DNA of 64,000 nt from Candidatus Brocadia sapporoensis. Its GTDB lineage: Bacteria; Planctomycetota; Brocadiia; Brocadiales; Brocadiaceae. The stretch is taken from positions 1-64,000 of the forward strand of contig NZ_MJUW02000108.1 of assembly GCF_001753675.2 (NCBI RefSeq), in the 5' to 3' direction. The notes beneath the pieces are model-generated. The model was given only the letters and a program-made list of their open reading frames with translations, did not search any database and was not told the DNA's origin. Shown here piece by piece: positions 34,216 through 42,567 of the stretch (position 1 is its first letter; each line of letters opens with the position of its first letter). The translations under genes were made by a program, and so were the position numbers.

Positions 34216-35319
34216 CTAAATAATCATCATACAATCACCGTAGCTAAAAAAACGGTAACCACGGTTTTTTGCTATTTCATAAGCGTTTAAAATATTTTCC
34301 CTTCCTGCAAAAGCACAAACCAGCACAAGCAGGGTGGTTTTAGGAAGATGAAAATTAGTAAGCAGAACGTCAACATACTGGAAATGATATGGTGGGTAAA
34401 TGAAGAGATTTGTCCTGCCCGAGGTTTGGGGAGTCTGGTTGTTTATAGCAACCGACTCAAGAACACGGCAGGAAGTACTTCCTACGGCGATCACACGATT
34501 CCGGCGCTCCTTTGTCTTTTTTATTTTTTCCATAATTTCTTGAGAACATTCGTAGTGTTCTTTATGCATCTGATGTTTTTGGATGTCTTCTGTTTTCATA
34601 GGCATAAAAGTACCCATTCCCACATGCAGAGTAACAAATCCTATCTCTACGCCTTGATTCTTTAGCTTCTCAAGGGTATCGTGGCTAAAATGCAACCCTG
34701 CCGTAGGTGCAGCAATTGCTCCTTCATTTTGTGCAAATACCGTCTGATATCGTTCCTTGTCGGACGAATAACATGTCCCGTTTTTGCCCGTGCGTTTTAT
34801 GTAGGGAGGCAAAGGCATTTTTCCGGTCTGGACGAGCAAGTCTTTTATAGGGTGATTTTTATCAAATTGAATAAGCCATGAACCGTCTTCGTTTTTCATG
34901 AGAAGTTTCGCAGGAAGTACGTTGTCTGCGACAATAATTTCTTCCCCTGCCTTTAATTTAGCGTTTGATTTGATTAATACCTTCCATTGGTTTTCCTCTT
35001 CACCTTCTTCTGTGAGTAATAATTCAAGGGATGCACCACTGATTCTTTTTCCCGTTAGCAATGCCGGTATTACCTTCGTATTGTTCAGAACGAGGAAATC
35101 TCCCGGACAGAGATATTCAGTAATTTCATAAAATCTGCGATGTTCGATCCTTCCAGAATTCCGGTACAGTATTAACAGTCTTGCATCTTCACGGTTTTCT
35201 AACGGGTGTTGTGCGATCAATTCCCTGGGCAGATCGTAAGTGTAGTCGGATAGTTTTGAGTAAAATTGCACAGGTTTTTTTGCTGTAAAATCCATTTTTT
35301 TTGAAAATAATGATAACAT
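34216..35319 (-). CDS. queA: tRNA preQ1 ribosyltransferase-isomerase
   Basis: A 367-residue enzyme that transfers ribosyl from S-adenosylmethionine to preQ1 in tRNA to give epoxyqueuosine. Conserved blocks include YDLPRELIAQHPLENREDARLL, DFLVLNNTKVIPALLTGKR, APTAGLHFSHDTLEKL, TLHVGMGTFMPM, AVGSTSCRVLES and LTNFHLPKTTLLVLVCAFAG. It is about 20 residues longer at the N-terminus than usual; ATG 35295 is an alternative start. It precedes nrdJ on the same strand (96-base gap). No other queuosine gene is in the window. Confidence 0.95.
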   Translation of the reverse strand: MLSLFSKKMDFTAKKPVQFYSKLSDYTYDLPRELIAQHPLENREDARLLILYRNSGRIEHRRFYEITEYLCPGDFLVLNNTKVIPALLTGKRISGASLELLLTEEGEEENQWKVLIKSNAKLKAGEEIIVADNVLPAKLLMKNEDGSWLIQFDKNHPIKDLLVQTGKMPLPPYIKRTGKNGTCYSSDKERYQTVFAQNEGAIAAPTAGLHFSHDTLEKLKNQGVEIGFVTLHVGMGTFMPMKTEDIQKHQMHKEHYECSQEIMEKIKKTKERRNRVIAVGSTSCRVLESVAINNQTPQTSGRTNLFIYPPYHFQYVDVLLTNFHLPKTTLLVLVCAFAGRENILNAYEIAKNRGYRFFSYGDCMMII

Positions 35320-35515
35320 CTCAAAAAAAAAGAATCAAGGTGTATAAATTTATTGCGAATTCAAAATAGGATATGAGAAATATTTAAATATTTCCAAATA
35401 AATATCCTAGTGAGCGTGGTGGTATATATAGTATCTAAGAAAAGCGATGAAACAACAGTTTGTATGCTAAAATGGCGTCTTATTGCGCGAATGAAAGGAG
35501 GGATAAAAATATTGC

Positions 35516-35544
35516 TTGACAAATAAATAAAAAAGTTTATTGTC
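35516..35544 (+). promoter_or_regulatory. Promoter of the division and cell-wall cluster
   Basis: TTGACA (35516-35521), 17 bases, TATTGT (35539-35544). Transcription would start near 35551, the first base of the MraZ boxes. Confidence 0.7.
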
Positions 35545-35550
35545 ATAGCC

Positions 35551-35580
35551 GAAGTGGTGTAAAGTGGTGAAAAGTGGGAG
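35551..35580 (+). promoter_or_regulatory. Three 10-bp MraZ-type boxes
   Basis: Three tandem decamers, GAAGTGGTGT, AAAGTGGTGA and AAAGTGGGAG, in perfect 10-bp register and sharing AAGTGG. MraZ proteins bind such 10-bp-spaced GTGG repeats in front of their own operon. The boxes sit on the predicted start point, and the last also supplies the GGGAG ribosome site of mraZ. Repression by MraZ is expected. Confidence 0.75.
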
Positions 35581-35590
35581 AAAATGAAAA

Positions 35591-36028
35591 ATGTTCACCG
35601 GCGAATATCATCACACGATAGATGACAAAAACAGGCTTGCCATTCCTGTTCCTCTTCGTGAGAGTATAGATGTTAATTTGGAGGGGAAAGGGTTTTTCCT
35701 GACCAGAGGGCTTGATGGTTGTCTGTTTATGTTTACACCAAGTTCATGGCACAACGTAGTTTCAAAAATCGAACAGCACTCTTTTGCTGACATGAAGGCG
35801 CGTCAATTCCAGCGTCTTTTTTTTTCCGCTGCCCAGAAAATTCCTGAATGTGACCCGCAGGGTCGGATACTAATTCCTCAGATCTTAAAAGATCATGCAA
35901 AGATTAAAAAGAACGTTGTGATTGCAGGGTTAAATACACGTATCGAAATATGGAATGAAAAAAGTTGGAACGATTTTACAACAGCATATGGAAAGGCGTA
36001 TGAAGAAATTGCAGAAGGCCTATTTTAA
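35591..36028 (+). CDS. mraZ: Transcription regulator MraZ
   Basis: A 145-residue DNA-binding protein with two AbrB-like repeats. The first reads MFTGEYHHTIDDKNRLAIPVPLRE with RGLDGCLFMF, the second FFSAAQKIPECDPQGRILIPQIL with a DxxGRxxIP motif. It regulates the cell-division cluster that begins with it by binding the decamer boxes immediately upstream. GGGAG stands ten bases before ATG 35591; an ATG at 35584 lies in another frame. Length is normal. Confidence 0.95.
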   Translation: MFTGEYHHTIDDKNRLAIPVPLRESIDVNLEGKGFFLTRGLDGCLFMFTPSSWHNVVSKIEQHSFADMKARQFQRLFFSAAQKIPECDPQGRILIPQILKDHAKIKKNVVIAGLNTRIEIWNEKSWNDFTTAYGKAYEEIAEGLF

Positions 36029-36087
36029 TTGCAAAAAGTCATCAATCGGAAAACGGTGCGCCCCTTTTCTATAAATAATGCTATGAC

Positions 36088-36987
36088 ATGGAATACCTGG
36101 CAAACGATCTTGTTCACATACCGGTATTAGCTGAGGAAGTGCTGAATTATTTACAACCACAGTCAGGGCATATTATTTTAGACTGCACCATTGGTAATGG
36201 CGGGCATGCAATTAAAATATTAGAGAAAATAAAGTCTGGTGGATTTCTGGTTGGCATTGATAAGGATATGGAAATATTACAAATTGCAAAGCAAAATCTA
36301 TCAAAAACTGCGGGTACTTTTAAGCTTTATCATACGGATTATTCCGAGGTTGAGAGAGTATTGCATCAGGCTGGAGTAGAGAGGGTTAACGGAGTATTGC
36401 TTGATTTGGGAGCGTCTTCAATGCAGTTTGATCAGGCGGAGCGGGGTTTCAGCTTTGCTAAGGATGGGCCACTTGACATGAGGATGGATCGGTCTCTGCC
36501 CGGTACTGCACGGGATTTAATCAGAAGGTTGTCTGAACGGGAATTGGAAGAGATATTGAAAAAATATGGTGAAGAGCGATGGTCGAAAAGGATTGCAAGA
36601 GCAGTCCAAAGAGGGGAAAAGGAGGGTGGGATTACTTCAACACGGCAACTGGCTGCAGTCGTTGAACGAGTTGTACCACGAGGAAAAAGCAAAATTCATC
36701 CTGCAACAAGAGTATTTCAGGCACTGAGAATTGCGGTGAATAAGGAACTGGAGAGTTTGGAAGTTTTTTTAGATAAAATCCATAACTATATGCAGATAGG
36801 GGCTCGCATTGTAATTATCAGTTTTCATTCTCTTGAGGATCGTATCGTAAAGAAGAAATTCATGGAAAGAGCGAATCATAAGGTATTCAAGATACTTACA
36901 AAGAAGCCGGTGACTCCCGGTGAGGCGGAGTTAGAAAAAAACGTCCGATGCAGGAGCGCAAAACTTAGAGCGGCAGAAAGGATTTAA
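36088..36987 (+). CDS. rsmH: 16S rRNA (cytosine-1402-N4)-methyltransferase
   Basis: A 299-residue methyltransferase (MraW) for 16S rRNA position 1402. It shows HIPVLAEEVLNYL at the start, the SAM loop DCTIGNGGHA near 33-42, VLLDLGASSMQFDQAERGFSF near 99-119, DGPLDMRMD near 121, HPATRVFQALRIAVNKEL near 209 and the C-terminal SFHSLEDRIVK. All family blocks are present. It follows mraZ by 59 bases and ends one base before ftsL. Confidence 0.95.
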   Translation: MEYLANDLVHIPVLAEEVLNYLQPQSGHIILDCTIGNGGHAIKILEKIKSGGFLVGIDKDMEILQIAKQNLSKTAGTFKLYHTDYSEVERVLHQAGVERVNGVLLDLGASSMQFDQAERGFSFAKDGPLDMRMDRSLPGTARDLIRRLSERELEEILKKYGEERWSKRIARAVQRGEKEGGITSTRQLAAVVERVVPRGKSKIHPATRVFQALRIAVNKELESLEVFLDKIHNYMQIGARIVIISFHSLEDRIVKKKFMERANHKVFKILTKKPVTPGEAELEKNVRCRSAKLRAAERI

Positions 36988-36988
36988 T

Positions 36989-37357
36989 ATGGGAATATCA
37001 AGAATGTTATTGATGTTTACTATTACCGTCTTTATGGCTATTTTTGTCGTATCAGAGCGGAATAAAATTATCGAAACAGGGTACATCGTGGCGAAATTGC
37101 AAAGGAATTGTGATGAGCTATCAGAGAAGAACAGAAAGCTGGGCTACTATGTTGATCGGTTAAAATCTCCTGAGGTTATTGTCTATAAGGTACTATCTCT
37201 AAAACTGCCTCTGGTTCCCCAGGAAGACGAATCCGGGATGATTGCCGGACGCATAAAACTGAAAGATGATGTAAGGAAGGCAATGAAAACGGTTGTTCAC
37301 AAAGATATATTTACGCAAAAGGTGTCCAGACTGGAGTGTTGTTCATTGCATAATTAA
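36989..37357 (+). CDS. ftsL: Cell division protein FtsL-like
   Basis: A 122-residue bitopic membrane protein: N-terminal membrane segment (LMFTITVFMAIFVVS), then a coiled coil (KLQRNCDELSEKNRKLGYYVDRL) with leucine heptads, as in FtsL. Sequence similarity is low as usual; position between rsmH and ftsI, size and layout make the call. FtsL with FtsB and FtsQ activates FtsWI. AAGGA precedes ATG. The C-terminal 40 residues beyond the coiled coil, ending in two cysteines, are longer than in typical FtsL. Confidence 0.8.
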   Translation: MGISRMLLMFTITVFMAIFVVSERNKIIETGYIVAKLQRNCDELSEKNRKLGYYVDRLKSPEVIVYKVLSLKLPLVPQEDESGMIAGRIKLKDDVRKAMKTVVHKDIFTQKVSRLECCSLHN

Positions 37358-37358
37358 A

Positions 37359-37502
37359 ATGTCGGGTGTTTCGTGGCTTATGTTGTGCCCTCCTCCCGGA
37401 CGCTTTTGGGGCAAAGTTGTTTTTTGTCTCGAAAGCGTCCGTAAATATTTTATTTACCTTTTTGATTTAGTTTCATACGCCTTTGTGGGAGTGTCAGCGT
37501 GA
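37359..37502 (+). CDS. Possible 47-residue protein between ftsL and ftsI
   Basis: A reading frame starting ATG one base after the ftsL stop and ending in a TGA that overlaps the ftsI GTG start (GTGA), so it fills the gap between the two genes exactly. It begins MSGVSWLMLCPPPGRF and ends in a hydrophobic stretch (YFIYLFDLVSYAFVGVSA) that could be a membrane helix. No ribosome site of its own is clear, but coupling to ftsL is possible. The same DNA can form a 10-bp hairpin. Codon use is not clearly diagnostic. Confidence 0.4.
   Translation: MSGVSWLMLCPPPGRFWGKVVFCLESVRKYFIYLFDLVSYAFVGVSA
37397..37441 (+). repeat. 10-bp perfect inverted repeat inside the dcw operon
   Basis: CGGACGCTTT (37397-37406) and AAAGCGTCCG (37432-37441) with a 25-base loop, 58 bases before ftsI. 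No T-run follows, so it is not a terminator. It may affect mRNA processing or translation of ftsI. Confidence 0.5.
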
Positions 37503-39214
37503 TACCATTAAGAAAGCACAAATTTTGGGCGAATATTACGGGTGTTTTTCTTGTCATTACGTTTCTTGCTTTAGCTGTTCATCTCGGGCATATTCAGTTA
37601 ATTGAGCATGATAAATACTGTAAATTAGCTAAAGGGCAGCAACGGAAGAAAATTGAGTTGCCTGCACGAAGGGGTACCATCCTTGATAGGAACGGGCTTA
37701 CCCTTGCAGACTCTTTACAGGTGTCATCTGTTTATGCCGATCCCGCAGAAATTGAAGACATTCCTACGGTAGCATATCATCTGAGTAAGGTATTAAAGCT
37801 GAGCTCTGCTAAGATAGCGAAACTCCTGAATAAGGATAAGCGATTTGTTTGGATTAAACGGAAAATTGGTGATGATGAGCTTCGTGCGGTCACGAAATTG
37901 CCTCTAAAAGGGGTCTATACAAAACACGAGTATCATCGTTTTTATCCTAACGGGAGATTGGGGAGTCACGTTCTTGGCTTCACCAATATTGACGAGAGAG
38001 GACTCGAAGGAGTTGAGCTTTCCTTTAATGACGTATTGTCAGGAGAACCAGGGTATAAACTGATCAATCGTGATGCGCTGCAACGTCAGATCGTCACACC
38101 GGATGCAGAGATTCAGTTGCCCCGGCACGGAAACCAGGTTGTATTGACCATTGATGCCAACATCCAGCGCTTTACGGAAGAAGAGCTTGAAATTGCTTTT
38201 GATAAATGGAAGCCAGTGTCTGCCACAGCGGTTGTTATGAATCCCATGACCGGTGAAGTGCTGGCAATGGCCAATTATCCTTCATTTGATCCAAACCATT
38301 TCGAAAAATATCCTTCATATGCAAGGAGAAATTTAGCTGTCACGGATTGCTATGAGCCGGGTTCATTAATGAAACCCATCGTGGTTTCTGGCGTCTTTGA
38401 GCACGGGTTGGCGAGACCTGACGAAGTTATTTATTGCGAAAACGGCGCTGCTGTGATAGAGGGGAGAAGTTTGCACGATGCCCATGAATACGGGAATCTT
38501 ACGATTTCTGATGTTATTGCACATTCAAGTAATATAGGAATGGCTAAAGTGGGATTGCGAATGGGAAATGAAAAGATGTACCGGTACCTTAAGCAATTCA
38601 AGTTTGGCGTGAAAACAGGGATCGAACTTCCAGGTGAAATAGGAGGTGTTTTTCATCCTCTGAAACAATGGTCGAAGAAATATTCTCTTATATCGGTTTC
38701 AATCGGGCATGAGATTGCGGTTACCCCGCTCCAGTTTCTTACGGCTTTTTGCTGCATCCCAAACGGTGGACAATTGATCAGGCCGAAGATTATTAAGGCA
38801 ACAATAAGCAATGGTAATACGAGAAAAGAATGTTTCCAATCTTCGCAAGGTGTTGAACGAGTAATGAGTTCACATGTTGCACGCACAATTATGAATCCCA
38901 TACTGATGAAGGTTGTTACCGATGGCACCGGAGAGAACGCGAAGCTTCTGGAATATGATGTTGCTGGAAAGACGGGGACATCACAGAAAGTCTTCAGTGG
39001 CGGGAGATATTCTCATGATAAACATGTCGGATCTTTTATTGCCTATGCGCCTGCCGAGCGTCCCCGCATTTGTGTGCTGGTTATGATCAACGAGCCTCAA
39101 AGCAGGGAGTACTATGGTGGTACAGTTGCAGCCCCCGTCGTCAGGGAAATTATTCTACGGTCGCTTGTTTATCTTGGTGAGGAGCCATCCAGGTTTAAAA
39201 TGGCAATGCAATGA
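37499..39214 (+). CDS. ftsI: Peptidoglycan transpeptidase FtsI (PBP3-like)
   Basis: A 571-residue class B penicillin-binding protein that crosslinks septal peptidoglycan. It has an N-terminal membrane anchor (about 12-30), a pedestal domain starting ARRGTILDRNG, and a transpeptidase domain with all catalytic motifs: S289-L-M-K292 (in YEPGSLMKP; most relatives have STxK), S343-S-N345 and K491-T-G493. All active-site residues are present, so it should be active. The start is GTG 37499 after GGGAG. FtsI is absent from most planctomycetes other than the anammox group, so its presence with the full Mur set indicates a peptidoglycan wall. Confidence 0.95.
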   Translation: MIPLRKHKFWANITGVFLVITFLALAVHLGHIQLIEHDKYCKLAKGQQRKKIELPARRGTILDRNGLTLADSLQVSSVYADPAEIEDIPTVAYHLSKVLKLSSAKIAKLLNKDKRFVWIKRKIGDDELRAVTKLPLKGVYTKHEYHRFYPNGRLGSHVLGFTNIDERGLEGVELSFNDVLSGEPGYKLINRDALQRQIVTPDAEIQLPRHGNQVVLTIDANIQRFTEEELEIAFDKWKPVSATAVVMNPMTGEVLAMANYPSFDPNHFEKYPSYARRNLAVTDCYEPGSLMKPIVVSGVFEHGLARPDEVIYCENGAAVIEGRSLHDAHEYGNLTISDVIAHSSNIGMAKVGLRMGNEKMYRYLKQFKFGVKTGIELPGEIGGVFHPLKQWSKKYSLISVSIGHEIAVTPLQFLTAFCCIPNGGQLIRPKIIKATISNGNTRKECFQSSQGVERVMSSHVARTIMNPILMKVVTDGTGENAKLLEYDVAGKTGTSQKVFSGGRYSHDKHVGSFIAYAPAERPRICVLVMINEPQSREYYGGTVAAPVVREIILRSLVYLGEEPSRFKMAMQ

Positions 39215-39324
39215 TTGTGTCAACTCATGCTGTGCTCGTGCACAAAAAAGATGCGATCATGCCGAAAACAAGATTCTCTGTGATAAAGTATGTGAAATAT
39301 CCGGGTTGGCCTGATATGTGCTGA
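39211..39324 (+). CDS. Possible 37-residue reading frame after ftsI
   Basis: An ATG overlaps the ftsI stop codon (ATGA) and opens a 37-codon frame (MIVSTHAVLVHKKDAIMPK at the start) that stops four bases before the strong ribosome site of the next gene. The tight overlap suggests translational coupling, but the product is short, its own ribosome site is weak, and no family is recognised. Confidence 0.3.
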   Translation: MIVSTHAVLVHKKDAIMPKTRFSVIKYVKYPGWPDMC

Positions 39325-39342
39325 ATTGAGGAGGAAAAGACG

Positions 39343-39639
39343 ATGCAAAAAGAAATCGAAAAGCAGAAGCCTGTTTTGAGACACAATTGGTATAAAACGG
39401 AAAAAGAGCTTGAAGTGACCCTGACGTACAATCGAGAGATTTTGGACAAGCTTTTGCGGGAATATGCCGGCGAAGTAGATAAGGTGAACAAAAAGAGATA
39501 TGTAAACGAACGAATCATTCGGCCGGGAAGTGCGAAACATCAGGGTTTCGATGCAACCTTGAAAATGAATTTTTTCTCTCCGTCAAGGGAAAAGTGGAAT
39601 TTTGCAGAAAGCAAGGTAGATGTTTACAAGATTAAGTGA
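39343..39639 (+). CDS. Small basic protein of unknown function between ftsI and murE
   Basis: A 98-residue soluble protein starting MQKEIEKQKPVLRHNWYKTE. The ribosome site is excellent (GAGGAGG, eight bases before ATG), and its end overlaps the murE start by 20 bases, so it is embedded in the operon. It is rich in Lys, Arg and Glu, has one likely long helix (ILDKLLREYAGEVDKVNKKR) and an aromatic C-terminal part (MNFFSPSREKWNF). It has no membrane segment, signal or cysteine. I do not recognise the family. Its place in a division cluster suggests a role in septal wall synthesis. Confidence 0.75.
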   Translation: MQKEIEKQKPVLRHNWYKTEKELEVTLTYNREILDKLLREYAGEVDKVNKKRYVNERIIRPGSAKHQGFDATLKMNFFSPSREKWNFAESKVDVYKIK

Positions 39640-41089
39640 CCTTTGTTCCTGTTTGAAAGAATGCCAGTCTTGTAATTTTGTGGAAAAAGAAGTATATGGC
39701 ATAACACACGACTCCCGAAAGGTAAAGAAGGGTTATGTGTTTGTTGCTGTTCAAGGCCACAAGATCGACGGGCATGAATTTGTTGCAAATGCAATTGAGA
39801 ATGGGGCTATTGCCCTTGTTGTAGAAAAAAAAATTGAAGATGCTACAGAAATACCTCAGATTATAGTGCCGAATACACGTTTTGCACTTGCCGTCATGAG
39901 TAGCCGTTTTTATGGAGAACCTTCTTCGCGGATGACGGTGATTGGCATTACGGGAACGAACGGGAAAACGACAACCTCCTATCTTACAAAGTCAATTATC
40001 AATGCCTCTGGTAATGAAACAGGACTGATTGGTACAATTCAGTATCAGATGGGCAGCAGAGCAATACCTGCACGGGAAACAACGCCTGAATCTGCGGAAC
40101 TGCATGGGTATTTCGCTGAGATGCTTGAATCAGGCATAAAATATGCGGTAATAGAGGTATCCTCTCATGCCCTTTCTCAGTTTCGTATAGAAGGGGTTTG
40201 TTTTCGTTCTGCAATCTTTACGAACTTATCTGTTGAGCACCTTGATTATCATACGAATATCCAAAATTACAGAAATGAAAAACTCAAACTGGTAAAGCGG
40301 CTAGGTCCTGATGCGTTTGCGATATTGAATGCGGATGATAATGCCAGCAAACATTTTGCCGAGTGCACAAAATCTCAAATAGTTTGGTATGGTATAAAGA
40401 AAAAGAATGCTGAAGTGACTGCCGAAATACTTCAGACAAGCGTCAATGCAACACGAATATTGCTGAATTCTCCCTGGGGTAAAGTACCGATTCATTTGAA
40501 TTTGATCGGGAAGCATAATGTTTATAATGCAGTTGCAGCGGCAGCAAATGGATTAGCATTGGGTTTCAACATTGATACGGTAAAAACGGGTATTGAATCG
40601 TTACAAACGGTACCCGGACGCCTGGAAAAAATTGACTGTGGACAGGATTATCCTGTCTATGTTGATTTTGCCCATACTCATCAGGCGCTCCAGGTTGTTT
40701 TGCGTACCCTTCGGGATGTAGCGAAAGGACGTATTATCCTGGTTTTCGGATGTGGTGGTGATAGAGACCGGAAGAAAAGGCCAAAGATGGGGCATATTGC
40801 AGAAAAATATTCAGACCTTTTCTGGATAACCAGTGATAATCCGCGTTCAGAAGACCCCTCTCATATAATCTGCGAGATTCAAAGAGGAGTAAAGAAAGCA
40901 TCGTGTTTTCGAGTGCAGGCTGATAGAAAAACTGCTATTGAAGAAGCCATTTCAGAGGCGAAAAATGGTGATGTTGTGATCATTGCAGGAAAGGGTCATG
41001 AACAAAACCAGATAGCGAAGGGTGTCACAATGTCCTTTGATGATCGCGAGGTTGTAAGGCAAATTTTACAGAGAAGAATGGTATCGTAG
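39620..41089 (+). CDS. murE: UDP-MurNAc-tripeptide synthetase (meso-DAP adding)
   Basis: A 489-residue Mur ligase that adds the third amino acid to the peptidoglycan stem. It shows ITHDSRKVKKGYVFVAVQGHKIDGHEF near 29-55, the ATP loop GITGTNGKTTTSY near 110-122, TTPESAELH near 152-160, the carbamylated-lysine region DYHTNIQNYRNEKLKLV, and TSDNPRSEDP near 405-414. The DNPR motif is the signature of enzymes that add meso-diaminopimelate rather than lysine. GAAAGCAAGG lies before the ATG. It overlaps the preceding small gene by 20 bases and is followed by murF after 20 bases. Confidence 0.95.
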   Translation: MFTRLSDLCSCLKECQSCNFVEKEVYGITHDSRKVKKGYVFVAVQGHKIDGHEFVANAIENGAIALVVEKKIEDATEIPQIIVPNTRFALAVMSSRFYGEPSSRMTVIGITGTNGKTTTSYLTKSIINASGNETGLIGTIQYQMGSRAIPARETTPESAELHGYFAEMLESGIKYAVIEVSSHALSQFRIEGVCFRSAIFTNLSVEHLDYHTNIQNYRNEKLKLVKRLGPDAFAILNADDNASKHFAECTKSQIVWYGIKKKNAEVTAEILQTSVNATRILLNSPWGKVPIHLNLIGKHNVYNAVAAAANGLALGFNIDTVKTGIESLQTVPGRLEKIDCGQDYPVYVDFAHTHQALQVVLRTLRDVAKGRIILVFGCGGDRDRKKRPKMGHIAEKYSDLFWITSDNPRSEDPSHIICEIQRGVKKASCFRVQADRKTAIEEAISEAKNGDVVIIAGKGHEQNQIAKGVTMSFDDREVVRQILQRRMVS

Positions 41090-41109
41090 ATTACAGAACG
41101 AGATACAAA

Positions 41110-42486
41110 ATGGAAGACCTGTATTTTCATGAGATTATAGAAGCCGTCGGTGGACAAAACGTATGTGCCGGAAAGAATGAAAGGGTAAAAGGTGTATCGA
41201 TAGACAGCCGGACTATTCGAAAGGGTGACCTGTTTTTTGCACTCAAAGGGGAACGTGTTGATGGTCATCAGTTTATCGTACCGGCAATGAATGCCGGAGC
41301 AGTGGGCGCCGTGGTTTCGCGGGGGGGAGAAATTGATTTTGGATATGAGCAATTTCCTATAATTTGTGTAAATGATACCGCGACCGCACTTGGAGAATTA
41401 GCAAGGTATTACCGAAAAAAATTATCTGCAAAAATTATTGGTATCACCGGGAGTAACGGAAAAACAACTACGAAAGAAATGACGTATCATGTGTTATCTC
41501 AGTTCGGTTCGGTAGTAAGGTCACAAAGAAGCTTTAATAATTTTATTGGCGTACCGCTAACAATATTTGAGATAGAAAATAGGCATCAATACGGGGTGCT
41601 TGAAATGGGCACAAATGCTCCGGGAGAAATTCGGCGACTGACGGAAATTGCCGTTCCTCATATTGCGGTTATTCTCAACGTTTCCAAAACTCATCTGGAG
41701 GGCCTTGGGAGTATGGAAGGGGTTGCATCGGCAAAGGGAGAAATATTGGAAAATCTCAGCAAGGGAGGGGTATTTGTATATAACATTGATGATCCCTGGT
41801 GTGTTAAAATTGCCCATGCATTTAAAGGGGAAAAAGTAAGTTTTGGATTCAGTCCCTATGCGCACATTCGATGTACGAACACAAAGAAAGAAACCGAAGG
41901 ATATCGTTTAACAATTAACGGAGACCTTGAAATTGATTTTCCGGTGCCTGGCTATCATAATATCCGCAACGGTTTGGCGTCTTTTGCGATTTGTTATGCA
42001 TTAGGCCACGATATTTACCAGCTAAAAGAGCCGTTTTCTTCCTTTAAACTTCCTCAGATGAGAATGGAGCGTCAGCATATTGGAAATATTACCCTTATCA
42101 ATGACGCATACAATGCAAATCCTGAATCTGTTCGTACAGCGCTGGCATATCTTCATGAAATGGATACAAAGGGCAGAAAGGTGTTTATTTGTGGCGACAT
42201 GTTAGAATTGGGAAGTGAGACAGTTCCGTTACATAGGGAGATTGGGGAAACGGTAGCTCATTCTGGCATTGACTTGTTGTGGACGGTAGGAGTGTATGCC
42301 GCTGAAACTGCAAGGGCTGCAAAATTGTCCGGTATGCCGGGGAAACGGGTAGTTTGCTTTAAAGATGTGGCTGAAATTGTTGCCTCTGAAATAAGCGAAT
42401 TTAAAGAAAATGACACGGTATTAATCAAGGGTTCCAGAGGGATGCGCATGGAAAACATTATTGAGAAGTTCAGAAGATATTTATAA
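41110..42486 (+). CDS. murF: UDP-MurNAc-pentapeptide synthetase
   Basis: A 458-residue Mur ligase that adds D-Ala-D-Ala. It shows SIDSRTIRKGDLFFALKGERVDGHQF, ATP loop GITGSNGKTTTKEM near 115-128, NNFIGVPLTIFEIENRHQYGVLEMGTN near 147-173, INDAYNANPESVRTAL near 331-346, GDMLELGSETVPLHREIG and the ending VLIKGSRGMRMENI. It is complete and of standard length. It is followed by an 81-base gap before mraY that holds no gene. Confidence 0.95.
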   Translation: MEDLYFHEIIEAVGGQNVCAGKNERVKGVSIDSRTIRKGDLFFALKGERVDGHQFIVPAMNAGAVGAVVSRGGEIDFGYEQFPIICVNDTATALGELARYYRKKLSAKIIGITGSNGKTTTKEMTYHVLSQFGSVVRSQRSFNNFIGVPLTIFEIENRHQYGVLEMGTNAPGEIRRLTEIAVPHIAVILNVSKTHLEGLGSMEGVASAKGEILENLSKGGVFVYNIDDPWCVKIAHAFKGEKVSFGFSPYAHIRCTNTKKETEGYRLTINGDLEIDFPVPGYHNIRNGLASFAICYALGHDIYQLKEPFSSFKLPQMRMERQHIGNITLINDAYNANPESVRTALAYLHEMDTKGRKVFICGDMLELGSETVPLHREIGETVAHSGIDLLWTVGVYAAETARAAKLSGMPGKRVVCFKDVAEIVASEISEFKENDTVLIKGSRGMRMENIIEKFRRYL

Positions 42487-42567
42487 AGCAGGTAATATTC
42501 ATGCACTTATTAAGGTTTTGGTCTGGGATGGTTCAATTAAGATTCTGTTAAAAAAGGTAAAAGGGCT

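Noticed and set aside
37397-37441. Intrinsic terminator between ftsL and ftsI
   Set aside because: A good stem, but no T-run follows, and ftsI has no separate promoter.
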